Shown one piece after another: positions 1 to 9,307 of a DNA stretch of 45,569 bases. Source of the DNA: Hysterium pulicare CBS 123377 (Eukaryota > Ascomycota > Dothideomycetes > Hysteriales > Hysteriaceae); assembly GCA_000467715.1 (NCBI GenBank), contig AJFK01001087.1, forward strand, positions 1 through 45,569, given 5' to 3'. The position numbers and the translations under genes were made by a program. The notes below the pieces were generated by a model. The model was not told where the DNA came from and did not search any database. It saw nothing but the letters and a program-made list of their open reading frames with translations. Numbering within the stretch: the first letter of the stretch is position 1; each line of letters begins with the position of its first letter.

Positions 1-240
1 AAAAGTTTTAATTAAAAAATTTAAAGTAGAAAAAGTATAGAAGAAGGCTTAAAAGAATTTTAAGTAAAGAAAAATTTAAGCCTAGATTAAGAGAATACTA
101 TATTATATTTAAAAGGTAATTTAACTAAAAGAAGGTAATAACTATATAAAAAGTTAAATAGGTTAATACTAGCATATAATTATAAAGGAGAATAATTTAG
201 ATAAGTAATAAAAGACTAATAAGGATTAAAATCTATACTA
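1..240. repeat. A+T-rich, C-poor block (RIP-like repeat remnant)
   Basis: About 240 bases made almost entirely of A, T and some G, with very little C and many TA, AAG and TAA words and no long reading frame. Composition changes abruptly to ordinary DNA near 255. In filamentous ascomycetes this pattern is typical of transposon copies degraded by repeat-induced point mutation. That origin is inferred, because no transposon protein is readable. The element probably extends beyond the left edge of the window. Confidence 0.6.
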
Positions 241-255
241 AGATATAAAATATAA

Positions 256-280
256 CACTAGCAAGGGGCCCTAGCTAGTG
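256..280. repeat. Palindrome at the edge of the A+T block
   Basis: CACTAGC and GCTAGTG form 7-base inverted arms around a G/C-rich centre that is itself nearly palindromic (AGGGGCCCT). A related CTAGCAAGGG word recurs near 298. It sits exactly where the A+T-rich block ends, so it could be the end of a degraded element. The 66-codon minus frame across 258-458 has no recognisable domain and I do not call it a gene. Confidence 0.35.
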
Positions 281-523
281 TAGAACAATCGCCGACGCTA
301 GCAAGGGTAGGAAGGGGGCCTACATACTTTTGGTAGCGTCCTCCGTACTTTACTTCTCCTGTACTTCCGACAACAGGAGGTGTGCGGAAGATATTTTCAA
401 TGTTTGCTAAGCGATGTATAGTTGAGCAAAGTATCGGACAGGCATATGAAGCACTCAAGGCGTAAATTCAAGTTGTGTAGAATTTGACAGAAATTCTCAC
501 ATCCAGGGTATCATACTTGTAAT

Positions 524-2826
524 TCAATCTTCATTCAAATGCCAGCGACTGTGAGCTACCATTGCGAACGTCGGCATGAGTGCGCCGCATTCAGTACACT
601 GAAAGGCCTCTTCCATCTCTGGCTCATCTTCAGATTCCCAACCACCGTCCACCTGACTTTCCTGCGATCTCTGGAGGAAGTCTTCAGAGCCGCCACCACG
701 ACTTAGTGGTAGGCGCTCGATCTTAGGGTCCAGCTCGCAGTCCGTAATCATCTTTGCGGCCTCTATCTCATCAGGGCCATTGCTTAGGTCTTCTATCCTC
801 CATGGCTTCAATATGTTGTCTTGATGCTTGAACATCTTTGATATGTCTCTTCCACTGCTACCTTTACTATCGCTTGCGGTATCGGTCATGTTAGTGGCAG
901 CTATGTTAACCAAGCTCAAATCCCAGCCACTCTTTTCGGGGTGAAGTTTTCGGAACAGAGGTACCAAAGCCTCGTCAACCAATCGCTCGGCTAGCATATC
1001 GACGCTTTCGTTGAGGTTGAATATAAAGCTGGGCATCTGTGTTGATCGTGAGATCCGAGCGAACGAGCGACTTCGACTGCCGTCTGGGTTGGGAGCTGAA
1101 CGAGGTCGTGTGGAAAGTCTCAACGTCTTTGGATGAGCCAACCACTTCTGTTTTGGTAGGATGCGACTATTCGTTGCTGCTACATGGCCGGCAGGACCCT
1201 GTTCTAGTTCTGACCTTACAATCGTATCTTCTTCTTCTTCTTCTTCTTCTTCCTCAGCGTCAAGTAGGTCAGCATGCATGCGATTAATGAGGTTTCTCGT
1301 TAGCGTCCGTAGTTCCTTCAACACTTCATCAAAGGTGTCAAGTCGAATGTAGCTGTCTTCGAGGCTGATCTGCTTTGGTATTTCGCGTGCTTGGCCTACT
1401 TCAGAATCGTCGACACCATTAATCAGGCCCCAGACTTTGGCACCAATACCTTGTGGTGTCCCTGGGCCACTTAGAATACGATCCAGTGTACTGACACCCA
1501 TTCCAGGGTGCTTCCTGACGTCGGCAACAAGGACATTCTCTTTGGTACCGCCATAGACGAGTCCTGTATGCACTTCAGGAAGTCTCTGCAGCACATGTTC
1601 ACGGATTCTGTAAGCCAACTTGAAACCAACACCTGGGATTTTGCCAATTTCATGGCCGTCGATGAACGTGGTTACATTATCAAGTGCTTTGTTATTGCGG
1701 TTATACGGCGGCATCAAAGTTGTCTGGTCCTGGGGTTTATGCAGGTTCCCCACCAGCTTTGAGAGCATTTTAGAGGTTGATATACCAACAGTGCAAGTAA
1801 ATCCCTTCTCCTGCTCCAGTTGGTGGCGCAGATGCATAGCCAAATGGGAGCCAAGATGCAATCGCAGCCGGAATGAATCGAGTTGTGGGGCGCCTACCGA
1901 AAGCTTATCATTCGCCAAATCGGGGTACGTATGACCGGCTGGGCGCGAGGCGTCAAAGTTAAAGCCGGCTGTAGGGTCATCTTTGCTGAGGCAGAAATAC
2001 GAATGTTCCAGGTCATTCGGATTCAGCAGTCCCAAGTTGTAGTTGACAATATCTGACACATCCATAAAGACCTAAAATTGAGATTATTAGCGGTCATCGT
2101 CAGATTCTAGTCATTCTCGACGAGAAAAAAAGCATCAGGTTCCAGTGGCAGTGTTAAGACATATCGAAACAGATGACCGAATAAGCCCCTTACCTCATCA
2201 AAGCCGAGCCGTGCTGCTTTTGAATTCCATGAGAACGCGCGCAGAAAGTTGTAAAGTTCTTTGGAGGCATTGCGAAATCTAGTGAGATCTTCGCCCAGGA
2301 CGATAACCACATCAGGGCAAACTCTTTTTGCTTCTCTGATCAGCTGCAGCTTGTGAAGACCCTAGCGCTTAATGATGAGTGTGAACCGTGAAGACTTCGG
2401 CTCATGGTGTCAGGATACCGACAGAGGAAAACATACTCTTCTGCGAGCTTCATAGTTGCATGTGACTACGATCTGCTTCTGCTGCACAGCCAGCGGTAAG
2501 GATTTCAACCCAGGCTCCTCAGCCTCGAAAACAGAGGCGTAGAAGCAATCCTGGGAGGCGTCAAAGAACGAACAGTGAGACCGAAAAGAGAAGATTGCCG
2601 AACCTACATAATCCTAAGAGAATTGAAGAACAGTCTGTTAGCAAGGGTCAGACAAAGTGAAATCAGGTCACAAGCAGGTGCGCATCTGGAAGGATTTTTC
2701 CAGCGGGCAGTGTCGAGATATTCGACAATCCGACTTATCGCGGAACAGTAGGGTCATACGTACAAAATGGATAATGATAGACTCTTCCTGCCTTTTGAGG
2801 CTTTTGCCGCGATGATTCAGTTCCAT
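524..2826 (-). CDS. Y-family translesion DNA polymerase, iota-like
   Basis: Predicted exons (minus): 2764-2826, 2608-2613, 2437-2550, 2194-2361 and 524-2071, giving 632 aa. It would insert nucleotides opposite damaged template bases in the nucleus. The N-terminus reads IIIHF-DY-DCFYASVFEAE, the Y-family metal-binding motif, with its first Asp coming from the 6-nt exon. CNYEARRRGL follows, then LGFDEVFMDVSD with the second Asp-Glu pair. Helix-hairpin-helix-like IPGVGFKLAYRI and the little-finger region follow. A run of nine Glu lies near residue 395. The C-terminus has a C-x2-C-x11-H-x3-H finger resembling the ubiquitin-binding UBZ of Pol eta. The start at 2826 was chosen because it leaves a short N-terminus; an in-frame ATG at 2913 would add 29 residues. 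The match is best to the fungal iota branch; Pol eta is the alternative. Confidence 0.88.
2608..2613 (-). other. 6-nt microexon encoding Asp-Tyr of the polymerase active site
   Basis: On the minus strand GATTAT is flanked by a TTAG acceptor and a GTAGGT donor. The intron on one side (2614-2763) has a CTAAC branch site about 30 nt before the acceptor. The intron on the other side (2551-2607) is 57 nt and ends in CCCAG. All three exon joins are in phase 0. Skipping the hexamer keeps the frame but removes the invariant metal-binding Asp, which supports its inclusion. Confidence 0.75.
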
Positions 2827-3751
2827 GCCGCCGTCATCCTTTGGGTTGGTTGGTGGAGCGCCTGAACAATTCCAGAACAGAACGAGGTCGCAAAGGCCTA
2901 GGGAAGTTTGCACTGGATGGACCGGGGGGGTTTTGGATGTCTGGCGCTGTGACTATGCAGCTGTTGCATATCTCGCGGACAAGCGAGCGCGTACGTAGAC
3001 AACAGAGGCCGTCCTGGACATGTGAGAACAATGCGAAACATAGACGTTGGACTCGGACGGCCGACGAATCTTCTCTTGTTTGAAACGGGCTTTGAAGCAA
3101 GACCAAAACACTCTCTCAACATGGCCTGTATTACGGTATGGCGTTGCGAACTGCCAATAATCGCCCTTATTAGCCTCTCCCGCCACCACCATGCGCAGGC
3201 CGGCAGCTGGACGAGAGGGAGAAGGGAGATCGGGCTTCGGGGCTGCGTCCAAAATAGCTGGCCCTCCAAAAATAAACGCTGACCCACCATTGGTCTCCGC
3301 CTAGCTACGGGGCGCTTGCGTGTACGCATCCCCAACTGCCCCATCGATCCTCATCCAGGCGTGTAAAAAAAGCCCCGAGTCCCCAACATGGCTGCTTCAA
3401 GGCCCTCCTGTCCTGTCCTGTCCGCGTCCCTATATTGTGCGTGTATATATCTTCTATATGGCCTCGATGGCCTTCTTCCGTCCCTTGAGCTGATCCTGCT
3501 TTGCCTGCCAATCCGCCTATACTTCCCTGCTCGTCCCGCTGATCCATCCGTCAGCAGCCGATCCAATTACTACTGTCGGGCACTTGGCTTCAGCGCGTTC
3601 TTACTCTACCTCATTGCGCCTCTTTGCCAGAATACGAAGCCTTCCTGGGCCTGAGGACGGATCCCCTCCCACTTATCAGACACAAGGGCCCTCCATTCTG
3701 ACTTCTGGAAAGGTCACCGACTGTTGACCACCTCTCACAAGGCCCGCGCGC
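2827..3751. promoter_or_regulatory. Divergent intergenic region, polymerase gene / Ser-rich gene
   Basis: About 0.9 kb between two divergent starts. It includes an imperfect TCCTG tandem near 3408-3424 and a T/C-rich stretch before 3752. The reading frames here are on both strands, overlap one another and have no protein-like character. I see no gene. It should hold both promoters and 5' leaders. Confidence 0.4.
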
Positions 3752-4786
3752 ATGATGATTTCTGTATCACACTCTATCCCACCACCACCACTCCCACAGT
3801 CTTGTGAACACACTCCCGCCCACACCATGACTACTTCCCTGGCCATATTACCTCAGAGGCAGCCTCCTCTGCCGCAGTGCGATTTGGCGACACCACGACC
3901 GAAACTGCACCTCAATACTCAACAAATACGGACGTTTGGAAAGGGCTCAAGTCTACGACTAGAAACGCTCAGCGCCGTCTCTCCGACTGCGCGCAATACT
4001 TTCAGCAACGCATATGAAGCGCCAGCACCCGCAGCGCCCGCTTTAGGAAGACCTTCCAAGCCACGACTCTCAATAGACAGCTCCGTTTCAGGCCCGACTT
4101 CTCCAGGCTCTTCAACAGTAAACTCCGCCTCTACAATAAATTCCGGCTCGACGTCTGCCTCCTCGACCGATCCCGCTACCATCCGAATACCTTACAAACA
4201 ACCTCATAATCTTACTTCGATATTATCCAACAGCCCTGCCGTATCACTCCGAACGCGCAAGATGACGCCCGCCCGACCATTCTTCCCTGCCTCAAAGAAG
4301 GTTTCTTTCCGGACTCCGTTAGAGGAGGAGATCAAGACTGTAAAATATACTATGGCGCATTCCGATATTGAGTCCTCCACAAACTCAGACCTCTCCATAG
4401 AATCGGAAGCTTCCTTATCTACTACTTCAACAGAGACGATAACGTCTGAAATCGAGTCCGAGTCCTCTTTACCTACAACATCAACACTATCAGTCTCCGT
4501 CGCTTCAGACTCATCATCATCAAGCGGGCCGTCATCACCCTCGGCATCTTCCCCGTCAGAACGATCAAGTTCACCCGCATTTTCTTCCGAAGAATCGCCA
4601 CCCCGGCTGCGAGGACCTCGAGCTGGTCAGAAGCGGGACTCATCATCTTCAGGGTCAGACAGTGAGGACTCGTGCCCGGAAACGCCTGTTGCCGGACGCC
4701 GGAAGAGGAGAAGAGAATGGGTGTGGACATTAGGGCCTCTTGATACGTCATCCAGTGAGACTCCAATCAGCGACGACAGCAACTGA
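3752..4786 (+). CDS. Ser/Thr-rich protein with a PP1-docking-like KVSF motif
   Basis: Single-exon frame of 344 aa. The ATG at 3827 (MTTSLAIL) has the better context, CACACC before ATG, and may be the true start; it would give a 319-aa protein. The sequence is almost wholly low complexity: Pro-rich N-terminus, then long Ser/Thr/Glu tracts. Two islands look ordered or conserved: KKVSFRTPLEEEIKTVKYT with following AHSDIE (about residues 180-210), and a basic-aromatic tail RRKRRREWVWTLGP (about 315-330). KVSF fits the RVxF consensus used by protein phosphatase 1 regulators, and the basic tract could be a nuclear signal. No enzymatic domain is visible. The phosphatase link is inference from one short motif. 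Function unknown. Confidence 0.75.
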   Translation: MMISVSHSIPPPPLPQSCEHTPAHTMTTSLAILPQRQPPLPQCDLATPRPKLHLNTQQIRTFGKGSSLRLETLSAVSPTARNTFSNAYEAPAPAAPALGRPSKPRLSIDSSVSGPTSPGSSTVNSASTINSGSTSASSTDPATIRIPYKQPHNLTSILSNSPAVSLRTRKMTPARPFFPASKKVSFRTPLEEEIKTVKYTMAHSDIESSTNSDLSIESEASLSTTSTETITSEIESESSLPTTSTLSVSVASDSSSSSGPSSPSASSPSERSSSPAFSSEESPPRLRGPRAGQKRDSSSSGSDSEDSCPETPVAGRRKRRREWVWTLGPLDTSSSETPISDDSN

Positions 4787-5925
4787 TTTCGCACTTGTGA
4801 GACTGGAAAGATATTTTGCATTGGAGTTGCTCATAGAGACGCATTACTGGAGTATTTCCACTAGCATTGCATAGGAATGTACATTTGGATCAAGCATTTT
4901 GGCTGTGGAGTTTTTGGGCCATTCGCATTTTCCCCGGCGTTCAGCATACCATGATACCAGATACGACGGAGGCATGAGCAGGCTTCGTCTATATCAGTTT
5001 CGCTATTTTTGTACAATTATCCTTACTCTGAGGAGCTGTAACTATACATGCGGAGTGAGGGGTGCCAGAGCCCGGCAAACTAATGGAGATATTCTGCAAA
5101 TGCGACATCGGACGGCATTGTCCCCGTATTTTGCATATTATTGCAATACTCGTTGCCACTTGTTGAACTTTGTCCTTCTTAGATGCCCTGGGAAATGATG
5201 TTTGTTTCCAGGTTCCTTGAATGAGTTCGAATTTAGCAATTACCAAGTTGTAAGTGTTCGTTATGAAGAGTGGGGCTTGATGAACCGGGGCCCTTGTCCT
5301 GCACAGTTCATCAATTTTTCTTGACCGACGTTATCGATCTTCGCTGTTATCAAGAACGAACCTTGTTATCACGCACTTTGTTTACCTCCAAGAGAGCTTA
5401 AAGCATACTTTATGTAGTCACCCATTGCAATACTTAATATGGAAGAAGACATTCTCGGTGGGATGGCCCTGAGCCTGCCAGTATCTCCGAATATCACCAG
5501 GACAAACTCACCCATGAACAAGTAAAACGCGGGCAACAACCCGAAAGGCATGAACTTGTCTGCTAAGGTAGGCAAATCAACTTTGAAGTAAGGAGCAGTT
5601 TGATCGGAATGAACAGTGCACGAGAATTTGAATTTGTATCTTTCATGAGTTTTTGCACTCACCTAAGTGTGCCGTCCCACACGTGATGGCCTTTTTGAAA
5701 CACTTAGTGCCTTTCCACTTCCCTCGACGTCGCACTTGCACAGCTTGGTTTTCAAATGTCTTCTTGCCATATGTATACAATATACAACTTCTCTTTCTGT
5801 AATCAAGGTAAATAGTTACTCAATGTTGCAGCGGGCGTTTGTGGTTTTCTTCTCTTCCACTCCATTCTCGTTCTCATCATTATTCATCATACAGCATCAT
5901 ACAGCATAGTCTATCGCTTGCAATA
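4787..5925. other. Intergenic, no confident gene
   Basis: About 1.1 kb between two plus-strand genes. A 97-codon minus frame at 5369-5662 has a short hydrophobic stretch but no recognisable family and no good splice partners. The last 250 bases are pyrimidine-rich and probably form the promoter and leader of the 5926 gene. Confidence 0.4.
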
Positions 5926-7477
5926 ATGCATCGGCTCCGTGGCCTTACTCCTTCACAGTCCACTATGCCACAACATCTCGTCGAACAACTACCGGAGATA
6001 CAGCACCTGGAAAATGTTGACACATCACCGGAAGCAACCATTGTTCCAGAGGACGAGAACACCGGCAACGAAGATGTCGAGAGCACCAGAGCCGAAGAGC
6101 TCGGGAAGCGAGTATTTTCAGTAAATATGGACCAAAGTGAATTGAAAAAGGAAATGCAGAAATTCTGGACGTCGGCCACGAAGAAACACCCTTCAAGGAC
6201 ATGGGGGCAAACCATCGATCGGATGTTCGGTAAGCCAAACATACTCTGTTCGAAGAAACCGATCAGGGCCTTGGAATGGTGTGATATATCATCGTGAGTT
6301 GAGCCCATCATAGTTGTTCCCACTTCACTTTTTATGCTTATTTATTCATAGCGTGCCAAACTTCATCCGCCAATGCTGTCAAGACATGCTCACCCAACAA
6401 TGGACTAAGCGCCTCTGGCTCCTCCAATCCGAATGTCCCGCCATCATAGTAGCTAATATTATCGCACCTTTCATCAGCACTGTGGCCAAGCTTGACCCGG
6501 ACCATCATCTCACTGTGCTAGACCTTTGCTCCGGTAGCGGCGGACCAGTGCCGAGATACGAACGCATAATCAACTCTCGTCGCCGAGCTGCTAATCTCAA
6601 GCCCGTCCACTTCACCCTGAGTGATTTGTACCCCCATACGGATGCCTGGAAGGTCTTGAAAAGGGATCATGGGGGCCATTTGCACTACATTGAAGAACCC
6701 GTGGATGCTGGAAATCCGCCACCACCTGCCGTTAGCGCTACAACAAGCTCTAGACCCGGAGTGAGGGTGTCATGGCCGGATCATAACTCGCACATCTTCC
6801 AAATGTACAATCTCGCTTTCCATCATTTCGAGGATGATATGGCGAAGAGAGCACTAAACGGGGCGCTTTCGACCTCGGACGGTTTCGCCATCATTGAACT
6901 TCAAGATCGAAGAGTGGGATGTATTGCTATGATGCTGTGCAACTTCTTTCTCGCCTTGATGGTTACGTGGTTATGGTTTCCGTTTATGGAAAATATGCTC
7001 CAGAACATCCTGACCTACATCGCTATACTCCCCTTAATTCTTACGTGGGATGGTATCGGTTCATGTCTCAGAACACGAGAATTCGAAGAAGTGATGCTCC
7101 TGATTGCTTCGAAGGACGTCAAGGCCCCCGCCCTGGAAGACAGGGCAGGGGAAGAACCAAAGATCACGATATCAACCGAAGTAGCGGACGACGGGACCCT
7201 AATAAAGCGCTGTGAGATGAAAGGATGGGTTTTCAAAGGCGGGAGAGTTCGTCATACATTTCCTTACGGCTTCGTCAATTGGATTGTGGGGATGAAGTCC
7301 CCTAAGGAGAGGCAGGATAGTGTACAGCAGCGTAGGGAGAGTCATGTCAAGGAGGTGACTGCGGCGCCATCGTTGGATAGGCAGAGTAGTGTGAAGGGGA
7401 AAGAGAAACCATTCAGATTTGGATTGGGCTCCAAGGAAATAGAGTCTGCGTCAGGATCAAGATCTCGGAGGGCATGA
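5926..7477 (+). CDS. SAM-dependent methyltransferase-like protein with membrane segments
   Basis: Exons 5926-6293 and 6352-7477, 497 aa, joined by a 58-nt intron (GTGAGT...CATAG). Residues about 175-340 resemble a class I methyltransferase: glycine-rich LTVLDLCSGSGGPV (motif I), an acidic SDLYPHTDA, a central NLAFHHFEDD and GFAIIELQDR. A hydrophobic region follows (about 335-385, with FFLALMVTWLWFPF and YIAILPLILTW), probably two membrane segments, and then WDGIGSCLRT. The tail is polar and rich in Lys, Arg and Ser. The substrate cannot be told. Homologous fungal proteins are usually uncharacterised. Starts at 5926 and 5965 are both possible. It points toward COX12, with 333 bases between the two stops. 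Confidence 0.78.
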
Positions 7478-7810
7478 CTCAGGTGTGGGTAAATTACTTT
7501 TGAATCCTTAACATGGACGTGCACGCAATAAAAAGCATGTAATTTCTGAGCTTGTAAAGTGCTATGCATTCACATGTAGTTTAGAAGGCTAATCTCTAAG
7601 ACTTGGAACAAAAGCAATTTTGCTCGACTTCAGTAGAATCATTCAGATGATAGCATTCGGTTGAAGACAAGTTGATCAAGAGGAAGGATGAAACTGGGAA
7701 CTCCAGATTCTATTGAGGCTTTGTATGATACAATGATGTGAGTGAGACGACATGCTCCAATTCATTTGACTAGATAGCATTGCATGCCCTTCCTAGTCGA
7801 CTGTCATTGT
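7478..7810. other. Convergent intergenic region, 3' ends of the methyltransferase-like gene and COX12
   Basis: 333 bases between two converging stop codons, A+T-rich with AATAAA-like words (CAATAAAA near 7527). It should hold both 3' UTRs. Nothing else seen. Confidence 0.4.
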
Positions 7811-8408
7811 CTATTGCTCAAGGTTGACTGGAAAGATGCCCTTGTCTAGACACCGTTAGACGAGAATGTTTTGAAGAATAAGATTAGAATGCGTACCACG
7901 CTGATCATCCCACCTCTCGGTCCAACTGTTAGGGCACAAGGATCGGTATGCCAGATAGAACTTCTTGATATCAGCGAGATCTGGTCTACGACTATTGTGC
8001 GGCAAGGGTGGCGTACCTGGCGGCAGGGAGCGAAGTCCTCGCCCTTAGCTAAAATGCATTTGTGATAGTCGACATAGTTTTGCCAGCAGTGCTTGGTCCT
8101 GAAGCTATTGTCAGATATTGTCAAGGGTGTGTGGGGGAGGTTTGGCGGCTCTCACTGGTTTTGGTTCGGGAAGCGGGCATCGAAGCCTATGTCGCACAAT
8201 GGAATGTCAGTCTACGTCCCCTATCTCCCAGGAGCGTCCGACATCATTTGAGTATATAGACATCGGGAGGCGGGTCGGAGGCTGAGGGAATGCATACCGG
8301 CTGCAGGGACAAGTTAGCTTGCTAGATGATCTGTTTCCGACGACTGCGGGCTACCATACCTGTGACGAACTTGAAGGGCTTGGTTACGCGTTCTTCACCG
8401 TCGGACAT
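7811..8408 (-). CDS. COX12: Cytochrome c oxidase subunit VIb (Cox12)
   Basis: Exons (minus) 8360-8408, 8156-8186, 8017-8098, 7897-7960 and 7811-7845, giving 86 aa, the normal size for this subunit. Cox12 is a small intermembrane-space subunit of respiratory complex IV, imported and oxidised by Mia40. The diagnostic pair is present: C-x9-C in HCWQNYVDYHKC and C-x10-C in CRQFYLAYRSLC. DARFPNQNQ precedes it and WTERWDDQR follows. All junctions keep frame. The fourth exon has a tandem AAGAAG acceptor, so a version with one extra Lys is possible. The first intron is long (173 nt). The gene faces away from the NDUFA4-like gene at 8632 across 223 bases. Confidence 0.93.
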
Positions 8409-8631
8409 GGTGAACTTGAGCTCTGTCTTTGCAATTGAGGGGGTCGACTCGGTATATGATAAGGGTAGAAGTCGGGTGATGAGGTTGTGGTTCGACAAAG
8501 CTCCGAGCTTTCCCTGTTGCGTGGCTTGGCACTCGCGTCTTGAACCTAAGCTCTCCCATCAACCCACTCCACTGACACCACTGTGACAGACTTCCCTTCG
8601 ACACCGCAACAACCCTCTCCACTCCCTCACC
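8409..8631. promoter_or_regulatory. Bidirectional promoter of COX12 and the NDUFA4-like gene
   Basis: Only 223 bases separate the two start codons, which read outward. Both products are small mitochondrial respiratory proteins, so shared regulation is plausible. I did not identify a specific activator site with confidence. Confidence 0.5.
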
Positions 8632-9151
8632 ATGAACCGAACTCGAATCCTCCAGATGCAGCCCACTCGCATGCTGTTCATGCGACCGACTCCGGCCCTG
8701 CGCATGCGTCCTACGCAGAGGTTGAGGAGCCCGGTACCTGTAAGCTCTCGCCGCTTTCCACATCATTGTATCAATGCGAGGCTGATTACAGTTGTAGAAA
8801 GAGGAGCATAGTGGTATGCACAGTTGATGTTGGGTTCTCTGATGCAATTGGATCGGTCTGACTTCGATATGCCGCAGCCCACACCATCTCCCAACGTCTA
8901 CGCACCCTTAAGAAGATCCCCCCAGAGTTGATTCCCCTCGGTAAGTCTAGCTGCGTTCCAATACTTACTTTGTTAGTGACGGCTTGCTAACTGTGCTTAT
9001 AGGCGTTGTCCTCGGGTAAGACAAGCAATTAACACCTCAAATCCGCAATTTAACCATGACTAGGTTCGCCATTGTTGCCGCCATCTACTCGATGGGCAGG
9101 AAGCTTGTCACGGACAAGACACTTCGCCTTTCACGTCAGGGTAAGGAGTAA
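8632..9151 (+). CDS. Small mitochondrial protein, NDUFA4/MLRQ (B12D)-like
   Basis: Exons 8632-8739, 8798-8813, 8878-8940, 9003-9015 and 9064-9151, giving 95 aa. The N-terminal 35 residues are rich in Arg, Met and Pro with no acidic residue, as in a matrix-targeting presequence. Then comes KEEHSAHTISQRLRTLKKIP, the hydrophobic PLGVVLGFAIVAAIYSMGRK (one membrane span) and TDKTLRLSRQGKE. This layout fits the fungal MLRQ/NDUFA4-like family of the respiratory chain; in mammals NDUFA4 belongs to complex IV. Two internal exons are only 16 and 13 nt. Introns are 48-64 nt. The family call is from memory of the pattern, not a search. Confidence 0.7.
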
Positions 9152-9307
9152 ATTGCTCGGTGGTTGAAAGTCTGCTTGGTGGGGAATTGCATGGCTGAGG
9201 CAGCCTCTTGTACAAATCGAAAGGTCATATTAAAGAATTCATTCTCCTATTCCCTTGCGCCGACGCTCCGTTAAATGCTTGAAAAGTGACCAACTAGACA
9301 AACCAAC

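Noticed and set aside
1236-1260. CTT triplet tract
   Set aside because: It is not a CRISPR or structural repeat; it encodes the poly-Glu run of the polymerase.
5369-5662. 97-codon minus-strand frame with a hydrophobic patch
   Set aside because: No recognisable family, weak start context and no splice extension; treated as chance.
5926-7477. Idea that the methyltransferase-like gene and the dehydrogenase at 25766 form a secondary-metabolite cluster
   Set aside because: They are 18 kb apart with housekeeping genes between them, and no synthase, transporter or pathway regulator is present.
8268-8320. Possible 3-nt microexon (CCG) in COX12 intron 1
   Set aside because: A CTGCAG acceptor and a GTATGC donor flank CCG, and frame would be kept, but direct joining of exon 1 to 8186 already gives the expected protein, so it is not needed.
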